Assembly (NCBI GenBank): GCA_030737835.1
Contig: CM060849.1
Location: 6,510,001 to 6,574,000, forward strand
Length of the DNA stretch: 64,000 nt
Source of the DNA: Acorus gramineus
Lineage: Eukaryota > Streptophyta > Magnoliopsida > Acorales > Acoraceae
Reading direction: 5' to 3'
The notes beneath the pieces are model-generated. The model was not told the DNA's origin, made no database searches, and was given only the letters and a program-made list of their open reading frames with translations. This document shows, in pieces, positions 48,301 to 59,440 of the stretch (position 1 is its first letter; the number at the start of each line of letters is the position of its first letter). A program made the position numbers and the translations under genes.

Positions 48301-51300
48301 TTTACTTAAACATAAACTATAAATTAATAAAATGTGAGAAATGGACATTACAGACCAAACCCTTATATAAGAAGTTCATGAAGAGATACAAGTGCTTATA
48401 GAACCTAGTAATTTGGTGCTTGTTTTGCAAAATGGTTTACAAAGAAGCTAAAAGGAGACTCGATAAACAAAAAAAAATTAAAAAGAAGTAGAAATAAGTC
48501 CTCAAAATATATAAAAGAATTGGCTACCTTGAATAAACTTATCGCCCAAACCAAGCATGCATTTACTGAACAGCAATTGCAGTATTTTGTCAGCCCTTGA
48601 GTGAAGCCTTGATGAAGTTCCTCTCATGGTGTACCACAATAAAGCACTGGCTGCGGTTTTTCTCGCAGGGGAAGGATTCTTTACAGCCTCTAGTAATATC
48701 TTCCTGACACCTGTAACACTCTAGTGAACAATAAGTGTAATTTCTAGGCAAGGCTCACTGGACACAATAAAAGATGTTGACATTATACAGCACCTATCAA
48801 TTTTTTCCCTTTTTCTCCTTTGATGATCAAGAAAATAGATATTTCCACAAGTCTATTTTACATCAGGAAATGCATGCATTTCTTTAAACAACAAAAGGAA
48901 ATTTCTAAAAAAGGGTGCATTCATATATACAATACAATGGTGGTAGGAATCCTATGTTTTTTCCACACACACACACACACAGAGAGATGGATTCCACATG
49001 CCCAAACAGATGCATTTACATAAAATCATCTCCCAGATAATATATTCATAAATAGAGATGTGCTCAAGGAGATAAAAATTGACAAGTCATAAGGTAATAG
49101 GTGACTCGAGACTCGTTCTGGGAATCATGGCAAAGAACTCGTTGGGGACACAACAAAGGGGATTTTTGGTGAACTGTTCTTTAGGAGATTGGCTTCTTAA
49201 ATTCATTTTGTATGCCTTCTTGAAGAAATACCATATTCATATTTACTTGGATGTTTCATCTAATTCCTCCCTTTCCCCCAACACTGGAAAAAAATAACAC
49301 ACAAACTTGATGGTTTTAAACCACCTACAATATAGCCAACCTTAATGTTCCACCTCTTCTTGTTTTAGTACAGTGAACTAAGAAGTCACAGGAATAAATG
49401 GGCTTACTTAAGTAGTATACATTCAAGGAATAATGTAATTCAACAAACAAAGGAAGCCACGTAGAAGCAAAAGCGGAGTGATGATATCAGCATTCCAATA
49501 TGGAGTTCTGATTAATGAGCAACAAATATTTTAATCCAGCACAGGATGTTCTTATCTACATTATCATCTATACATGCTAAAACAGATTAGCGGCTCAGTA
49601 TGCTCTTATCTGCATTATCACTTGTATACGCTAAAATAGATGACAAGAATGATGCACAACCACCTAAAACCACAAGGACTTCCAAGAAATATACAAGGTC
49701 GATATATAATTGCTTTATATGTAAGACATATAACTCTTAAACATAGCTCAGATTGAGTTACGAGGTGCAGTGTGTGCTACTTGTTCCTTCAAAAGTGAAT
49801 TGAGTTTCCAGAACAAATGCATAAATAAAGAACCTATAAAACTTAAAAATGAATAGTCAATCTGGTCATTCAAGGGGTAATTTTCCTCAAGGATTTTGAG
49901 TTTTAATTGGAAAGGAGTGTTGAGTTGAAGTGTCTTTTTATGGGGGGGGACTGCGGTAGGGCTTTCAGTGACCCGATCGTTGGCTGTTTTCCTTCTTTTA
50001 AATTTTCTACTCTTTTTGTATAATCAGAGATCCCTCGACTCCAGTTCAATGGGCAATTTTCTCCTAATGAATTGTTCCAATCTTCAATAAAAAAAAAGAT
50101 AGCAAATCCACGCAAGCCCCTCTAACATTTCTATTTCTATTACAAAATATGAAACCATGCCGAAAATCTCATTCATGTGTGCATCAGTTCAGGATAGATG
50201 CTTCAAGTTCCTTAATGATCAATATCATCCATAGACTTGAGAATGTCGCCTTCAAAAGAATTTGGATAAGGGCCAAAGGGGATCTCGGATCATATTGGAC
50301 CTTCACAAACCTCGAAGGTATGTGGGATTGGTTCTGACAAAGGAGGCAAAGAGGTGACAAAAGCAAGTAGGCCAAATTCAAAGGCATCATCCCTCGTGAG
50401 TTATGATGGGGATTTGGATTGCACCGAACTAACCTATTTTCCAAAGGAAGCGCATCCATGTGGAGAGCATTTGGATGACTACAACGAATTCTCTTCGGAA
50501 TTGGATGAAGGTACCCCTTAGTGAAGAGTTTAATAGCTAGCATAGGGGTTTCCTTTTCCTATTGGCCTCTCCTTTTCTCTCCCTATCTTCATTTTGTTTA
50601 GCCTATTTTTGTGTTTCTTTTCCGGAGATTCCTCATCTCCTTTGTTCGAGGGGGCTTTATAATATTACCTCCCATCTTTCTTTTACAAAATTATAGTGTA
50701 AAATCTTAATACCAGTCTGGTCATTGTCGTCTGGTTGTGTTCCTTCAACTTGTCTGAAATATCTTAGGATACCACTCTGGTCATTGCCATAATTGATAAT
50801 ACAGAAATCCTGATATGATCCAAAAGACAATGACATTGACACTATTAATCAAAATATAGGGTGGACAAGGATAATACTAGAGTGTCAGTTCTTACTCCTC
50901 CTGCACTTGTATTTGACACACATAATGACAGATGCTTTTTTTGTTTCATATATTTCCCTTAAATAATTCATCAGTAGATGGTTCAAGTTTCAGTATTCAA
51001 ATGCACATTGATGCTTCACAATGGAAATGAAAAGGGAAATGGCATAGGTGGGTAGCAACAACAGAGATGATGAATAAATAGGTCAATATGCAACCCCTCC
51101 CCTGTGGTATATGTTCTTTTTGTCTTCACTATCTCATAATCTATCACAATCTACTGGTTCCTTTATTATTTAATTACCCAACTAGGATGACGGATATTTA
51201 TGTATCCTTGTGCCAAGAGAGTTCACGAAACCTTATCCACTGCTGAAGTCATAATTTAACAGAGAACTAACTGCTTACATGATGAAATGACTGAAACACA

Positions 51301-53716
51301 CACATGCATGTGTTTATACAGTGAATACTGTCAACAATCAATATTAAATCACTAGTGTAATTCAGCACATCCTAAAATCGAAAGGATTGCAGTAACCATC
51401 CATTTCTTGCAACAAATAAACAGTGACATCAAAACTTTCCCACTGATACTTGTAAAGCCAAAAATACTCTTACCCTTTTCAAGTTGCTCAACTGATGTAT
51501 TCCTCAACAAAAAGGAGATTGATTCAGCCATAAATTCTTGGACATAATCCTTGTGGTAATATCTCAAATGCATTGTAATCCTTCAACACAAATCAGTAAA
51601 CACGATTATTTATTTATTTAAAGATGGCACTCCTGTAAATGTAAGAACTTTTGAATAGATTCAATTTATGTTTTTGTCCAGCTCTCAAAAATTGTTTTAC
51701 TAGAAATTAAGATGTAAAAAAACATACAAATAGAACTGCAATTGACATCAACGGATGGCTACTTACCGGAGAATGTGAACGACATCCTTCGTGAGATACT
51801 TCTGTAAATGCATCATAATAAGAGACCATGATGTGAAAACCTGAAAACCACGTTCCAATCATACTCGTGTTAATTTCTGAACTGTAATCTTAGCATATCC
51901 AGCAAGTCCTACACCATCCATCATGATTTACATTCATAAACCAAGGTGTAACTGATCATGACATAATTTATTTCTATTACTGCTTCTCCTTGGGAATCTA
52001 GTTGGTGAGCATGAACAAGTGTTGTGATCCCATGACCAAGACAAATTGACATGTAAGGAAAATCCAATGATTTTTTTACACAGTTTACATAATTAAATCA
52101 GGAAGCGGTGAGCATCATGTTGTTTTCTGACCATGACTACTTTATTAAACAATTTTTTCACATTTTTTTCTAAGTTTGATATCCACCAACTTTCTATAAC
52201 CAGCAAACTACAGGAAACATGTCAAAGAAACAATAAAATAAAGATTTCAATGTCAACGCTTGAGTTGATGCATTTACCTGCTCAAGGATTTCTGGCTCCC
52301 GTTCACCACCATCTTTGAGCAAATCCACTAGAGTACCAGCAAGCCGTGGGAAAAAACTGAAATCAACCAGAACTGTGAAGTTAAAAGAACAGGACAATAG
52401 CTCCCCTGCAAGCATCTTAACAATAAAGAGGCATCAAACATAAGCACGCAGTCGTCAAATGCTATAATAGTAAAGCAGTCACCCAAATGAGCATAAATGT
52501 TAGTGCATGAAGCACACCAATGGTAACATATACGGCAAGAGAGAATGTTAACTCACGGCAAAAATTCCTCTAGAATGTCTCTAGAAAGAGCTGCAACCAG
52601 CCTGTACAAAAGAAACTCACACATCAGAACGACTTCACAAAATATCAGTGAATCAGTTGGTGGTGAATAATAAGTCCTTTTGATAATTAGACACAGAGTG
52701 CATAAATAAAAGAACACATGGTCACTCTTAATCAGAAAATACAACTTATAGTGCAAATTGATACTTGCTGTAAGGTTCCCAACCGTTCATATTTGGTTTG
52801 AAAAAATAAAATTGCAGATTGAAGTTATATATTGAGGCCCAAGTAACAGTTGAACTGATTCACACAAACCTTAATATTGGCTCGAGAGAGAGTTGTGCAT
52901 TCATTTGCACCCGACAAAGAAGCTCAGAAAACATCTTCTCTTTGTGGAGCAAAATCTGCGGTAGTGTTTGAACCCAAGGCAACATTTCTTCGTAAAATGA
53001 TATGAAATGCTCTGTGGTATTCAACTCCTGTTGTCAAGATGGAAACAGATGGTAAAAACAAAAGTTGAGGAACACCCCTAAAATATAAATCAAAGATCAA
53101 TCAACAAAAAAAAAAAATCACTCGTATGGTAAAACCTTTTCATCATTTGAGCAAAAACATTAAAAAAAATCAACAAATTTCACTGCCTTTGAGGAGCTAA
53201 CACATATACATAAATTCCTAAATTTTACAATACTTTTTTTGCCCATCCAATGAACATCAAAACTGGCCTTTCTAAGATTAAAAAACTCAATTTTGATGGT
53301 TCAAACTTGCTTTTGCTCGCTTTATAAACAAGAACTCGCATCAGGCAATAACCCAACAACCAAATTTGAAAAAAAAAAAAAAAAAGGTTTTTACCCGCCA
53401 TTGAAGAAGCTCCTCCCGAAAAAAAGAGGACCCATTGGATGGCTCGGATTTCACAGGGTCAAGGCTTCTGTACACGTCGATTTCTATCTCTTCTACTCTC
53501 TGGGAGAAGGTCTTGAACTGAAACACACCCCCCCCCCCCAAAAAGAAAAAAGAAAAAACAGTGAAAATCACAAACCAAAACAAAAAAATCTAAACTTCAT
53601 TATAAATTAAGTAAAAAAACAAACGACATATTGGAGAGAGAATATACCACAAAGCGCTTCCCACTGGACGACAATGTGTTCAGACACTTCACCGGCTGAG
53701 ATCTCAACGACGCCAT
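30305..53716 (-). CDS. UTP20: UTP20, U3 snoRNP / SSU processome scaffold protein, 31 coding exons, 2656 aa
   Basis: Large HEAT-repeat (DRIM-type) nucleolar protein needed for 18S rRNA maturation. Exons, 5' to 3': 53716-53648, 53517-53395, 53027-52870, 52601-52557, 52356-52278, 51840-51767, 51580-51474, 48710-48528, 46698-46495, 46333-46126, 46019-45945, 45770-45418, 45074-44882, 44445-44193, 44074-43738, 43252-43072, 42956-42816, 42637-42376, 42287-41829, 41286-40820, 40596-40460, 40380-40199, 40089-39709, 39629-39504, 39428-39363, 36957-35237, 35128-34849, 33827-33603, 32821-32330, 31523-31391, 30561-30305. Phase closes with no stop. Landmarks: FSQRVEEIEIDVYRSLD near the start, LRYEHSSGRESVLEML late, and a lysine/arginine-rich end (KRKLRISAKRQANKKRK) that suits nucleolar targeting. 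Length fits the family (about 2600-2800). The least certain junction is exon 15/16 (donor at 43737). Confidence 0.93.
31812..32166. repeat. tandem duplication of about 175 bp in UTP20 intron 29
   Basis: Two direct units, 31812-31989 and 31990-32162, each run from TTCAACATTAGAAATCTTG through AAGATAAAGCAAACAGGCAAG to GAATGTTGGAGGCTTG. They are followed by the start of a third unit (TTCAGCAT). The units differ by small gaps and substitutions. The duplication lies between coding exons 29 and 30 and leaves the splice sites intact. Confidence 0.8.
37206..37310. repeat. GC-rich palindromic cluster of CCTAGGCGG motifs in UTP20 intron
   Basis: In AT-rich intron sequence, about 90 bases contain repeated GCCTAGGCG and CGCCTAGGCG palindromes plus GGTGGCCAACCGCC. 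They can fold into strong hairpins. This resembles the end of a dispersed plant repeat, but I did not find a matching second end. It lies in the 2.4-kb intron between coding exons 25 and 26. Confidence 0.45.
37891..38293. repeat. 403-bp Tourist-like MITE, TTA target duplication
   Basis: The left end GCCCCCGTTTGGATAGAG and the complement of the right end GCCCATGTTTGGATTGAG match at 15 of 18 positions. TTA flanks it at 37888-37890 and 38294-38296. Internal blocks (AAAACGTAATAATAAAT, GTGAATAAGGTGTGAATAA) are shared with the element at 22473. It lies in UTP20 intron 25, just ahead of a LINE scrap. Confidence 0.75.
38530..38730 (-). mobile_element. LINE endonuclease scrap in UTP20 intron
   Basis: The minus strand translates AVLGDFNVTYFGEERNGY, then MEMEKFLN and a stop. 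In a shifted frame it reads GGLINLPLSNHAFMWSN. This matches the plant LINE apurinic-endonuclease domain, where GDFN is the active-site motif and a few dozen residues later L-x-D/N-L-P-L-x-x-x-x-F-x-W-S-N follows. A frameshift and stops show it is dead. The insertion may continue to about 38330. It lies in the same orientation as UTP20, within intron 25. Confidence 0.65.
39011..39193. repeat. tandem duplication of about 91 bp in UTP20 intron 25
   Basis: Two direct units start at AACACGGTGCAGTG (39011) and AACATGGTGCAGTG (39102). Each continues AAGAATTTTATTGTCAGACT and ends GATGAGCATAGTTGTAT or similar. There is no coding role. The units are moderately diverged. Confidence 0.75.
45819..45897 (+). 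mobile_element. 79-bp tRNA-derived SINE-like insertion with 9-bp target duplication
   Basis: The insert has an A-box-like TAGCTCAATGGTT and, 30 bases later, a B-box-like GGTTTGAGTCCC, so it derives from a tRNA or tRNA-headed SINE. Perfect 9-bp direct repeats TCATCAAGA flank it at 45810-45818 and 45898-45906. A short A-rich stretch precedes the right repeat. It is far too irregular to fold as a functional tRNA. It lies antisense in UTP20 intron 11. Confidence 0.6.
46699..48527 (-). other. UTP20 intron 8 (1.8 kb), no exon found
   Basis: The donor GTAGCC follows KFIQ and the acceptor TTTTTTCAG precedes SDTAVEVATDV. Phase matches without an intervening exon, and the joined protein is continuous. 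An (AT)n microsatellite lies at about 48177-48195. The open frame near 47060-47257 has no similarity I recognise. Confidence 0.6.
48711..51473 (-). other. UTP20 intron 7 (2.8 kb) with probable decayed retroelement
   Basis: No exon is needed here to keep phase. The part at about 49900-50700 has long weak frames, a G-run at 49941-49948 and T-rich tails. These suggest an old non-LTR retroelement, but no diagnostic domain is visible. An (AC)n run lies near 48965-48980. Confidence 0.4.
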
Positions 53717-53729
53717 CCTTATAGAAATC

Positions 53730-53805
53730 TAGGGTTTCACGCCCCCACACAACCAAAAAAGAATTGCATCGTCTGAAGTGAACAGAAGAACATAAATTAG
53801 GGTTT
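53730..53805 (-). promoter_or_regulatory. two telo-box motifs upstream of UTP20
   Basis: On the minus strand the octamer AAACCCTA occurs at 53737-53730 and 53805-53798. These lie about 14 and 82 bases upstream of the UTP20 ATG. Telo-boxes near the transcription start are a known feature of plant ribosomal protein and ribosome biogenesis genes. Their presence fits the UTP20 assignment. Function here is inferred from motif and position only. Confidence 0.55.
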
Positions 53806-54784
53806 ATGAAGTTATTTTTCTTTTCTGGGGTTTATGAATATCAGAAAATCGGTCACGAGAGAAAAAAAACCCAGGATCTAATCATCACCGTCCATTACCA
53901 AGGATTCATGAAATCAAATGGTTGGGGATTTTTTATTCGGATTATATTCAACGGTACAGATTAACTGTACACTCTGTTCTCATGGTGTTGACTAGATATA
54001 TCGTTCGGTTGGTTTTTATTCGCTAGCATAAATAGGCTTTGTCTAGTGGGTATAAATAAATAAAATACATAAATCAGCACTCTCAGTTTTTCAACCGATT
54101 TATATGCGACGTAATATATATATCATGTTATATCTATATAAATAATATATATATATAATAATAATAATAATTTATAATAATTATTAAATAAATTATTTGC
54201 TAAATTTGTTATGGAGTTACAAATAAAGGAATATGATACAACTAAAATAAAAAAGAGTTTATATGCCACGTCAAAATTCTTCATTTAAAACTCTAAAACC
54301 ATTAATATCTCTCGAATGGGTTAAAAAAACATCTATGCACAATTTAAACCCTTTTGAAAAGCATTGTTGAAAATAACAAGTCACCATTTATATTTCAACA
54401 AAATGTGATTTTTAAGGAGTATATATACCAAAAAAACTCATTTAAAAATATTTTAACAAAATATGAATATGATTTTATACAATTTATATATATGCACACA
54501 TATATATGTATTATGTATATAGATAGATTTTCTGTTTCATAATCAGTGTTTGAATTGCAGGATGCGGTTTGCGTGCAGATGGAATAATGCACAGAGTATA
54601 TGCGATATGCACGAGTATATGCACAAGAGATATTGAGATAATAAGATAAATTTCAACATATTAACGTAATCATATCAAACCATCAGAATTTCATAATTCA
54701 TTATTTCATATAAAAATACAATGATACAATTAGTCAATTCATTATTTCATACAAATATACAATGATACAGTCAGCCAATTACAA
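53806..54784. other. AT-rich intergenic DNA with (TA)/(TAA) microsatellite
   Basis: Runs of TATATA and TAATAATAATAA lie at about 54110-54180. No coding region is supported. The segment nearest 53806 is the UTP20 promoter side. Confidence 0.5.
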
Positions 54785-55075
54785 TCAAATGAATATTTGA
54801 GAGACAGACTGCCAGAGAGAGATAATGAGATAGACAGAGATGGACTGAGAGACAGAGGGAGGGAGAGATAGAGAGATGGAGAGAATCAGAGAATGAGAGA
54901 TGGATCGACTGACAGAGAGGGGGGCGGAATGAGAGATTGAGAGATATAGAAACAGAGAGACTGAGAGAGGCAGAGAGAGAGATAGCATACCAGCTGAAGA
55001 AGACGAAGCCGACCGAAGAAGAAGAAGACGAGCGAGGAAGAAGAAGAAGAAGAAGACGAACAGCTGATGGTGTCG
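54785..55075 (+). repeat. GA-rich imperfect satellite grading into (GAA)n
   Basis: About 190 bases consist of variants of GAGAGATAGA / GAGAGACAGA, followed by a (GAAGAAGAC)-type run to about 55060. The plus strand is almost purely purine. It encodes only low-complexity frames. Such polypurine tracts can form triplex or nucleosome-poor DNA. Confidence 0.7.
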
Positions 55076-55885
55076 GTGAAGAAGTCGTTGTCGATTAGGG
55101 CCGACTCGATGAAGAACAGAAGAAAGGATCGATTAGGGTTTTATTTGCTTATTATGAAGAAGAGAACCAAGGGTTTTGCTTTTATTGGCCTTTTTTTTTT
55201 TTAAGTGGTAAACGGGTTGGGCGGGCCTAATGGGTCTCCCTACTCGTTTACCCAACAAAACTGGTGGCATGTGTAGGCTGATACCGCATTGTCCCCCATT
55301 TAGCATACGCGGCCGCACAAGTCGCGTATCATAATTATCTTAATATAAAATTAATAATAATGACAAGTGATATTATGACATAATCAATATCATTCATCCT
55401 ATGCATTTTTTAAAAATTGTTATTTTATGGAGAGTGATGAAAAAATAAATGAAGAATGTTGAAAATATTTGTGGTTAGTAATAATGTAATATAAATAGAT
55501 TTATAAAATTCATTTGTTTATTTTAAATCTTGATAAGATTAAGAGAGGAAATATTAATTTGAATAATAATAGACTTAAAATAAATTTGTTATAGGGTAAA
55601 GACTAAAGATGTAAGATTGCACTATATACACTTGAAAACTCTTTTTGGTTAATATATAGATAGATAGAATAGACATGTTGAACAGATACGTGATTTTCTA
55701 TATTTCATCAATGTAGATATAAAAACTATTTTTTATATAGAATATTAGGCGAATACATATAGATACTTTTCATTTTACTAGTTGTTATCCATGTGCTAAT
55801 GCACATGAAAAATTCTTACATATTTTTAAAAAGCAATTGATGCAAAATAATTTATTTACATTGATGTAAAAAAAATTAATGAGAT
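55076..55885. other. intergenic DNA, no gene seen
   Basis: A GC-rich patch at about 55205-55330 (AAACGGGTTGGGCGGGCC, CATACGCGGCCGCAC) may be the end of a dispersed repeat. Elsewhere it is AT-rich, with a direct (TAGATAGA) run near 55660. Confidence 0.4.
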
Positions 55886-56728
55886 TGTGGGGGATGAAAT
55901 CAGGTCCTCTACTCCTGGGTCGGATCGTCGTAGATCCGGGCTTTTTGATGTAGGTCCGAGACGATGTTGATGCTGACTCCTCTTCTCGACGATCCAAAGT
56001 AAACTCCTTCTGCTAGTCATCTTCTTCCTCCTTCGACCTTCGAACACCTGAAACTCACACCAGTGTGGTGTCGGCTAACGCTCCTCCGACGCTTAAGTCA
56101 GTGACTTCTCCATGAAGAACTTAGAATTCTTGAGTGCAAGTATGGGAGAGAGAGTGTATACCTTGAGGGGGAGGAGACGTCCCCCTTTTATAGTAGAGAA
56201 GAGGCGTACCGAGCTTAACCTTATGGGGTGAGTTTATCATGAGATAAAATCTCCATGTGGCTCTTGGATATGTGGACGCGTGTCGCCTAGGGATTGTCAT
56301 TCTATAATCGATTTTCTAACATCCAATCATTTTCCCATGTGAGAGAATATTCCCTGGGTTAACTATTATTTTTCAGAGGTAGGCATATGGCCGACCTGTG
56401 CTCCAGTTCAGGTGTTACGGTTTGGGCAGCTCATACTCCAGGTCGAACATTTTGTATTCGGCCATCTTGTCTCGATCGGCCAATATCAAATCTCTGTCCT
56501 GGTCGGCCTAAGAATTGAACACCTGACATGTTCGAGAGTCCATCTTTGGTCGGGCAATGTCATTTGCTCGACCTGTCGAGGAAGATGGGCCTGCTTAACT
56601 CTTGAGATTTGAGCCCTTGGGCTTTCTTGTTCTAGGCCACCTGTCGATCGTAATGGGCCTATACTTTATGCTCATGCTTATGCAATCTTATTCCTTATTT
56701 TCTTTTGTGATGAATTTGGTCTCCTACA
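55886..56728 (-). mobile_element. 843-bp solo LTR of an LTR retrotransposon
   Basis: The element has TG...CA ends (TGTGGGGGATG ... TCTCCTACA on the plus strand). It is bracketed by perfect 5-bp repeats GAGAT at 55881-55885 and 56729-56733. On the minus strand a TATAAAAGGGGGACG promoter is followed downstream by CTGACTTAAGCGTCGGAG and an ACCACACTGGTGTG stretch. From memory, similar blocks occur in the R/U5 part of many plant gypsy LTRs, so transcription would run leftward. No PBS, polypurine tract or internal region is attached. This fits a solo LTR left by LTR-LTR recombination. Confidence 0.85.
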
Positions 56729-56733
56729 GAGAT

Positions 56734-57840
56734 TAATTTTATTTTTTAAGATGGATTAAATAAAAAAAAATCAAACATATGCACACTAATTAATTTGTTT
56801 TGTTAAATTATAATGAATGAATATTTATTGGGATTATTGATTTATTGTGAAGGAGCCACAAAAATATTATATATGTGAATATTATAATATTAAAGATAAT
56901 GACAACTCAATCATTAAGTTCTTCACAATTAATTTAGGAATGAAGACGCTAACACAACACAAATTATTATAATAGATATGACTACGATGTTAAAAAGAAG
57001 AAGAAAAAGGGCAACCCTATCCCCACCATGCACTTTGTTGTCCCCCCCAACCAAAAATAATAAAACACACAATTTGTTTGATTTTGAAATCCATTAACCC
57101 CACTAGCCACCCCTCCCCACCAGCCCAAAAACTTAGAAAGGTATTCCCCACCACCTAAATCAGAATAAAAACACACAATCTCCCCGCATTTTTTCTCTCT
57201 CCCGCACTCTTCGTCGACCACGACATACCTCTTCGACCGCCCAGTCGAAATCTGGTGGGATTGGTACACACTCCAGCGACCCTTTCAGTGACATTACAAC
57301 CACTTCCCGCTGACCCTTTGAGAGGACAATTGATGCCGTAGTTAGATAACCAAATCACTTAAGTAAAAATCCAATCTTCTTTTTTCCCCAGAAATTTTTT
57401 GTTTCTCATGGGAGATGTGGTTGCATTGGTGAAAGTTATTTGTGTTTGTGGTCTCAAAGGTGGTGGTTGTGGTATGCTTAGGGTTTGTTGTTGTGGTGTT
57501 GTGGTAGTGGTGATGGTGATGGAGGTGGTTTCATTTGTGCTTGTGATGATGTAGGAGATGGTTTTGATGGTGAGAATGTTATCTTGGTGGTGGTGATGGG
57601 CATGGATGTAGATGCTTCAGGTTTATTTACGTGATGTTGGTTATTTTTATGAATTTTTTTCTATATCTTTTTTTGAAATTTTAGAAAAAATTTTCATATT
57701 ATATGCAGATCTTTAAACATGTACAAAGGAAAAGAAAAAATTTATTCAAAACAAAAGGTCATGTGGGATTCACAAACCAATAAAAAATTCATCAGGTTAT
57801 GTGTCACCCAGGGTCATTCTTTGCCAAGAGTAGGATGGGC
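56734..57840. other. intergenic DNA, possible 5' part of the Harbinger relic
   Basis: No supported coding region. A CT/CCCC-rich stretch (57000-57350) and a GTG/GGT-rich stretch (57430-57620) stand out from AT-rich surroundings. They may be leader sequence of the transposon that follows, but I could not find its left inverted repeat. Confidence 0.35.
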
Positions 57841-57844
57841 TAGT

Positions 57845-58726
57845 GTGTTATTAGACATGAACAAGAATTTAGGTCAAGTATTTGAAAAAAATCAATAAAA
57901 AATCACTGGGATAAACTAATTAAAAGCACAATATAAAGCACAGATGACATTAAAGAATAATACTACTAGATTAGGATGAGATCAAATGAGGAACACGGTC
58001 GATGCAACTGAGAAGTGGTGGAAAGATTATATTGAGGTAATAAATTATAAAATTTTATAAGGTAATTTTTATATTAAAATAATAATTAATTAGATAAATT
58101 TATTATGCAGAGACATCCACTAGCTGCAGCTTTTAAGAAGAAAGGACTTGAGCATGAAAACCTATTATATAAACTTTTTGCGGGAACGATTGGAAACAGG
58201 TTAAAATGTTGTCAATCCTTCTTCCCAATTTTCTCAAGATGCAATTAATTTAAGATTAGCCATCGCCACCTTTTGTACATCTTGAAAGTGAAGAGAGTAT
58301 TGGAATTGAAGATTATCCAACTCCAACTCCTAATCATACTTCTTTTGTACAAAATGTGATGGATAAAGAGAATGATGAACCATTTAGATGTGGATGATGA
58401 TGGTGAACCGTATGCTAGGCCCTCCTGAACCATTACATAATATAAAAAAAAAGCGATCTCTTCAAGCACGACTATCATCTCAATTTAATACTCTCTTAGA
58501 ACATGTGCAAACTAGGGCAAAGACAGGGAGCAAGAGAAGCGATGATACGACAAAGAGTGAAACAGAATCTTCAAGCCAAAGCAAGAACATACCTTCCATT
58601 CATGATATTTGTCAAATGTTGAAGGAAATTCCAAACTTGGAATTGGGTGGTCGATTGCATGCATGGTGTCATTCAAGATTAGTGAACCCAACACTTCGTG
58701 AGTTGTTTAAATCGATCCAAAGATGA
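57845..58726 (+). pseudogene. PIF/Harbinger Myb/SANT-like accessory protein, decayed
   Basis: Plus-strand translations in broken frames give KLKAQYKAQMTLKN, then VDATEKWWKDYIE and HPLAAAFKKKGLEHENL-YKLF. This is the plant Myb/SANT-like (Myb_DNA-bind_3) pattern L-K-x-x-Y/W-K-x-W-x-x-L, then (V/I)-D-A-(S/T)-D/E-x-W-W, then F-R-x-K-G-L. A 3' frame (58388-58726) carries the tail to RELFKSIQR-stop. Several in-frame stops and a likely intron (58040-58110) break it. In PIF/Harbinger elements this protein helps the transposase bind DNA and is encoded next to it, as here. Confidence 0.65.
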
Positions 58727-58921
58727 GGCTGATATGGTTGCAAACAGAATATGAAGAGAATCGTAGAGAAATTCCATAGACAGTTGTTTTAGAACTGTGT
58801 TTTATTTCTAGTATTGCTTGTTTATTTATGTATTTATGTTGACTCTGTATTAAGTTTTATCAAGTTTTATGTGTGACTTTGTTGAATATATTTGATCAAG
58901 TAATTTAGTTTCTTATTCATG

Positions 58922-59300
58922 TAGGGCTGCAACTCGGGCGGGTTGGGTTCAGGTTGACCTCAACCCGAACCCAACCCGAATTCTAAACTACTCAACCCTA
59001 ACCCAACCCAACCCGATTTTCAACCCGGATTAGACTAACCCGAACCCAACCCGTAATTAAATAAACCAACCCGACCCAATCCGTAAGATTAGTTAGGTTT
59101 ACCTAAAATTTGGACTGCCCAGATTAAAACTATATAATAAACGGTTATGATCTTCTTTTTTTTAACTATTATATTACAGGTTCGGGTTGGGTCAGGTTGT
59201 GAGTGAGCCAACTCAAACCCGATTTGACCAACCCAACCCACGTAAAAATTGGGTACAACCCGTCAAGTTCGAGTTCAACCCGACCCAAGTTGCAGCCCTA
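58922..59300. repeat. 379-bp hAT-like MITE with CAACCCGACC-rich ends
   Basis: The left end TAGGGCTGCAACTCGGG and the complement of the right end TAGGGCTGCAACTTGGGTC are nearly identical. The arms contain repeated AACCCGACCC/GGGTTCGGGTTGGG blocks. ATTCATG on the left and GATTCAT on the right share ATTCAT, but I cannot define a clean 8-bp duplication. It separates the two genes of the Harbinger relic. Confidence 0.6.
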
Positions 59301-59440
59301 GATTCATATTTGTGTTTAAAATGACGGTATTTATGTTATCATATTAAATGGCATTGTGTGACATTCTTATTTTAAATTTTATTAAATCATATTTATGTGA
59401 CTATTTTATGTGATATTATGTGGATTATTTAAATTTAATA

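Noticed and set aside
50184-50543. 119-codon minus-strand frame in UTP20 intron 7
   Set aside because: No recognisable domain and no matching splice phase. It more likely belongs to decayed retroelement sequence.
58914-59308. 8-bp target duplication for the hAT-like MITE
   Set aside because: Both flanks contain ATTCAT but at different offsets from the ends, so a clean duplication is not shown.
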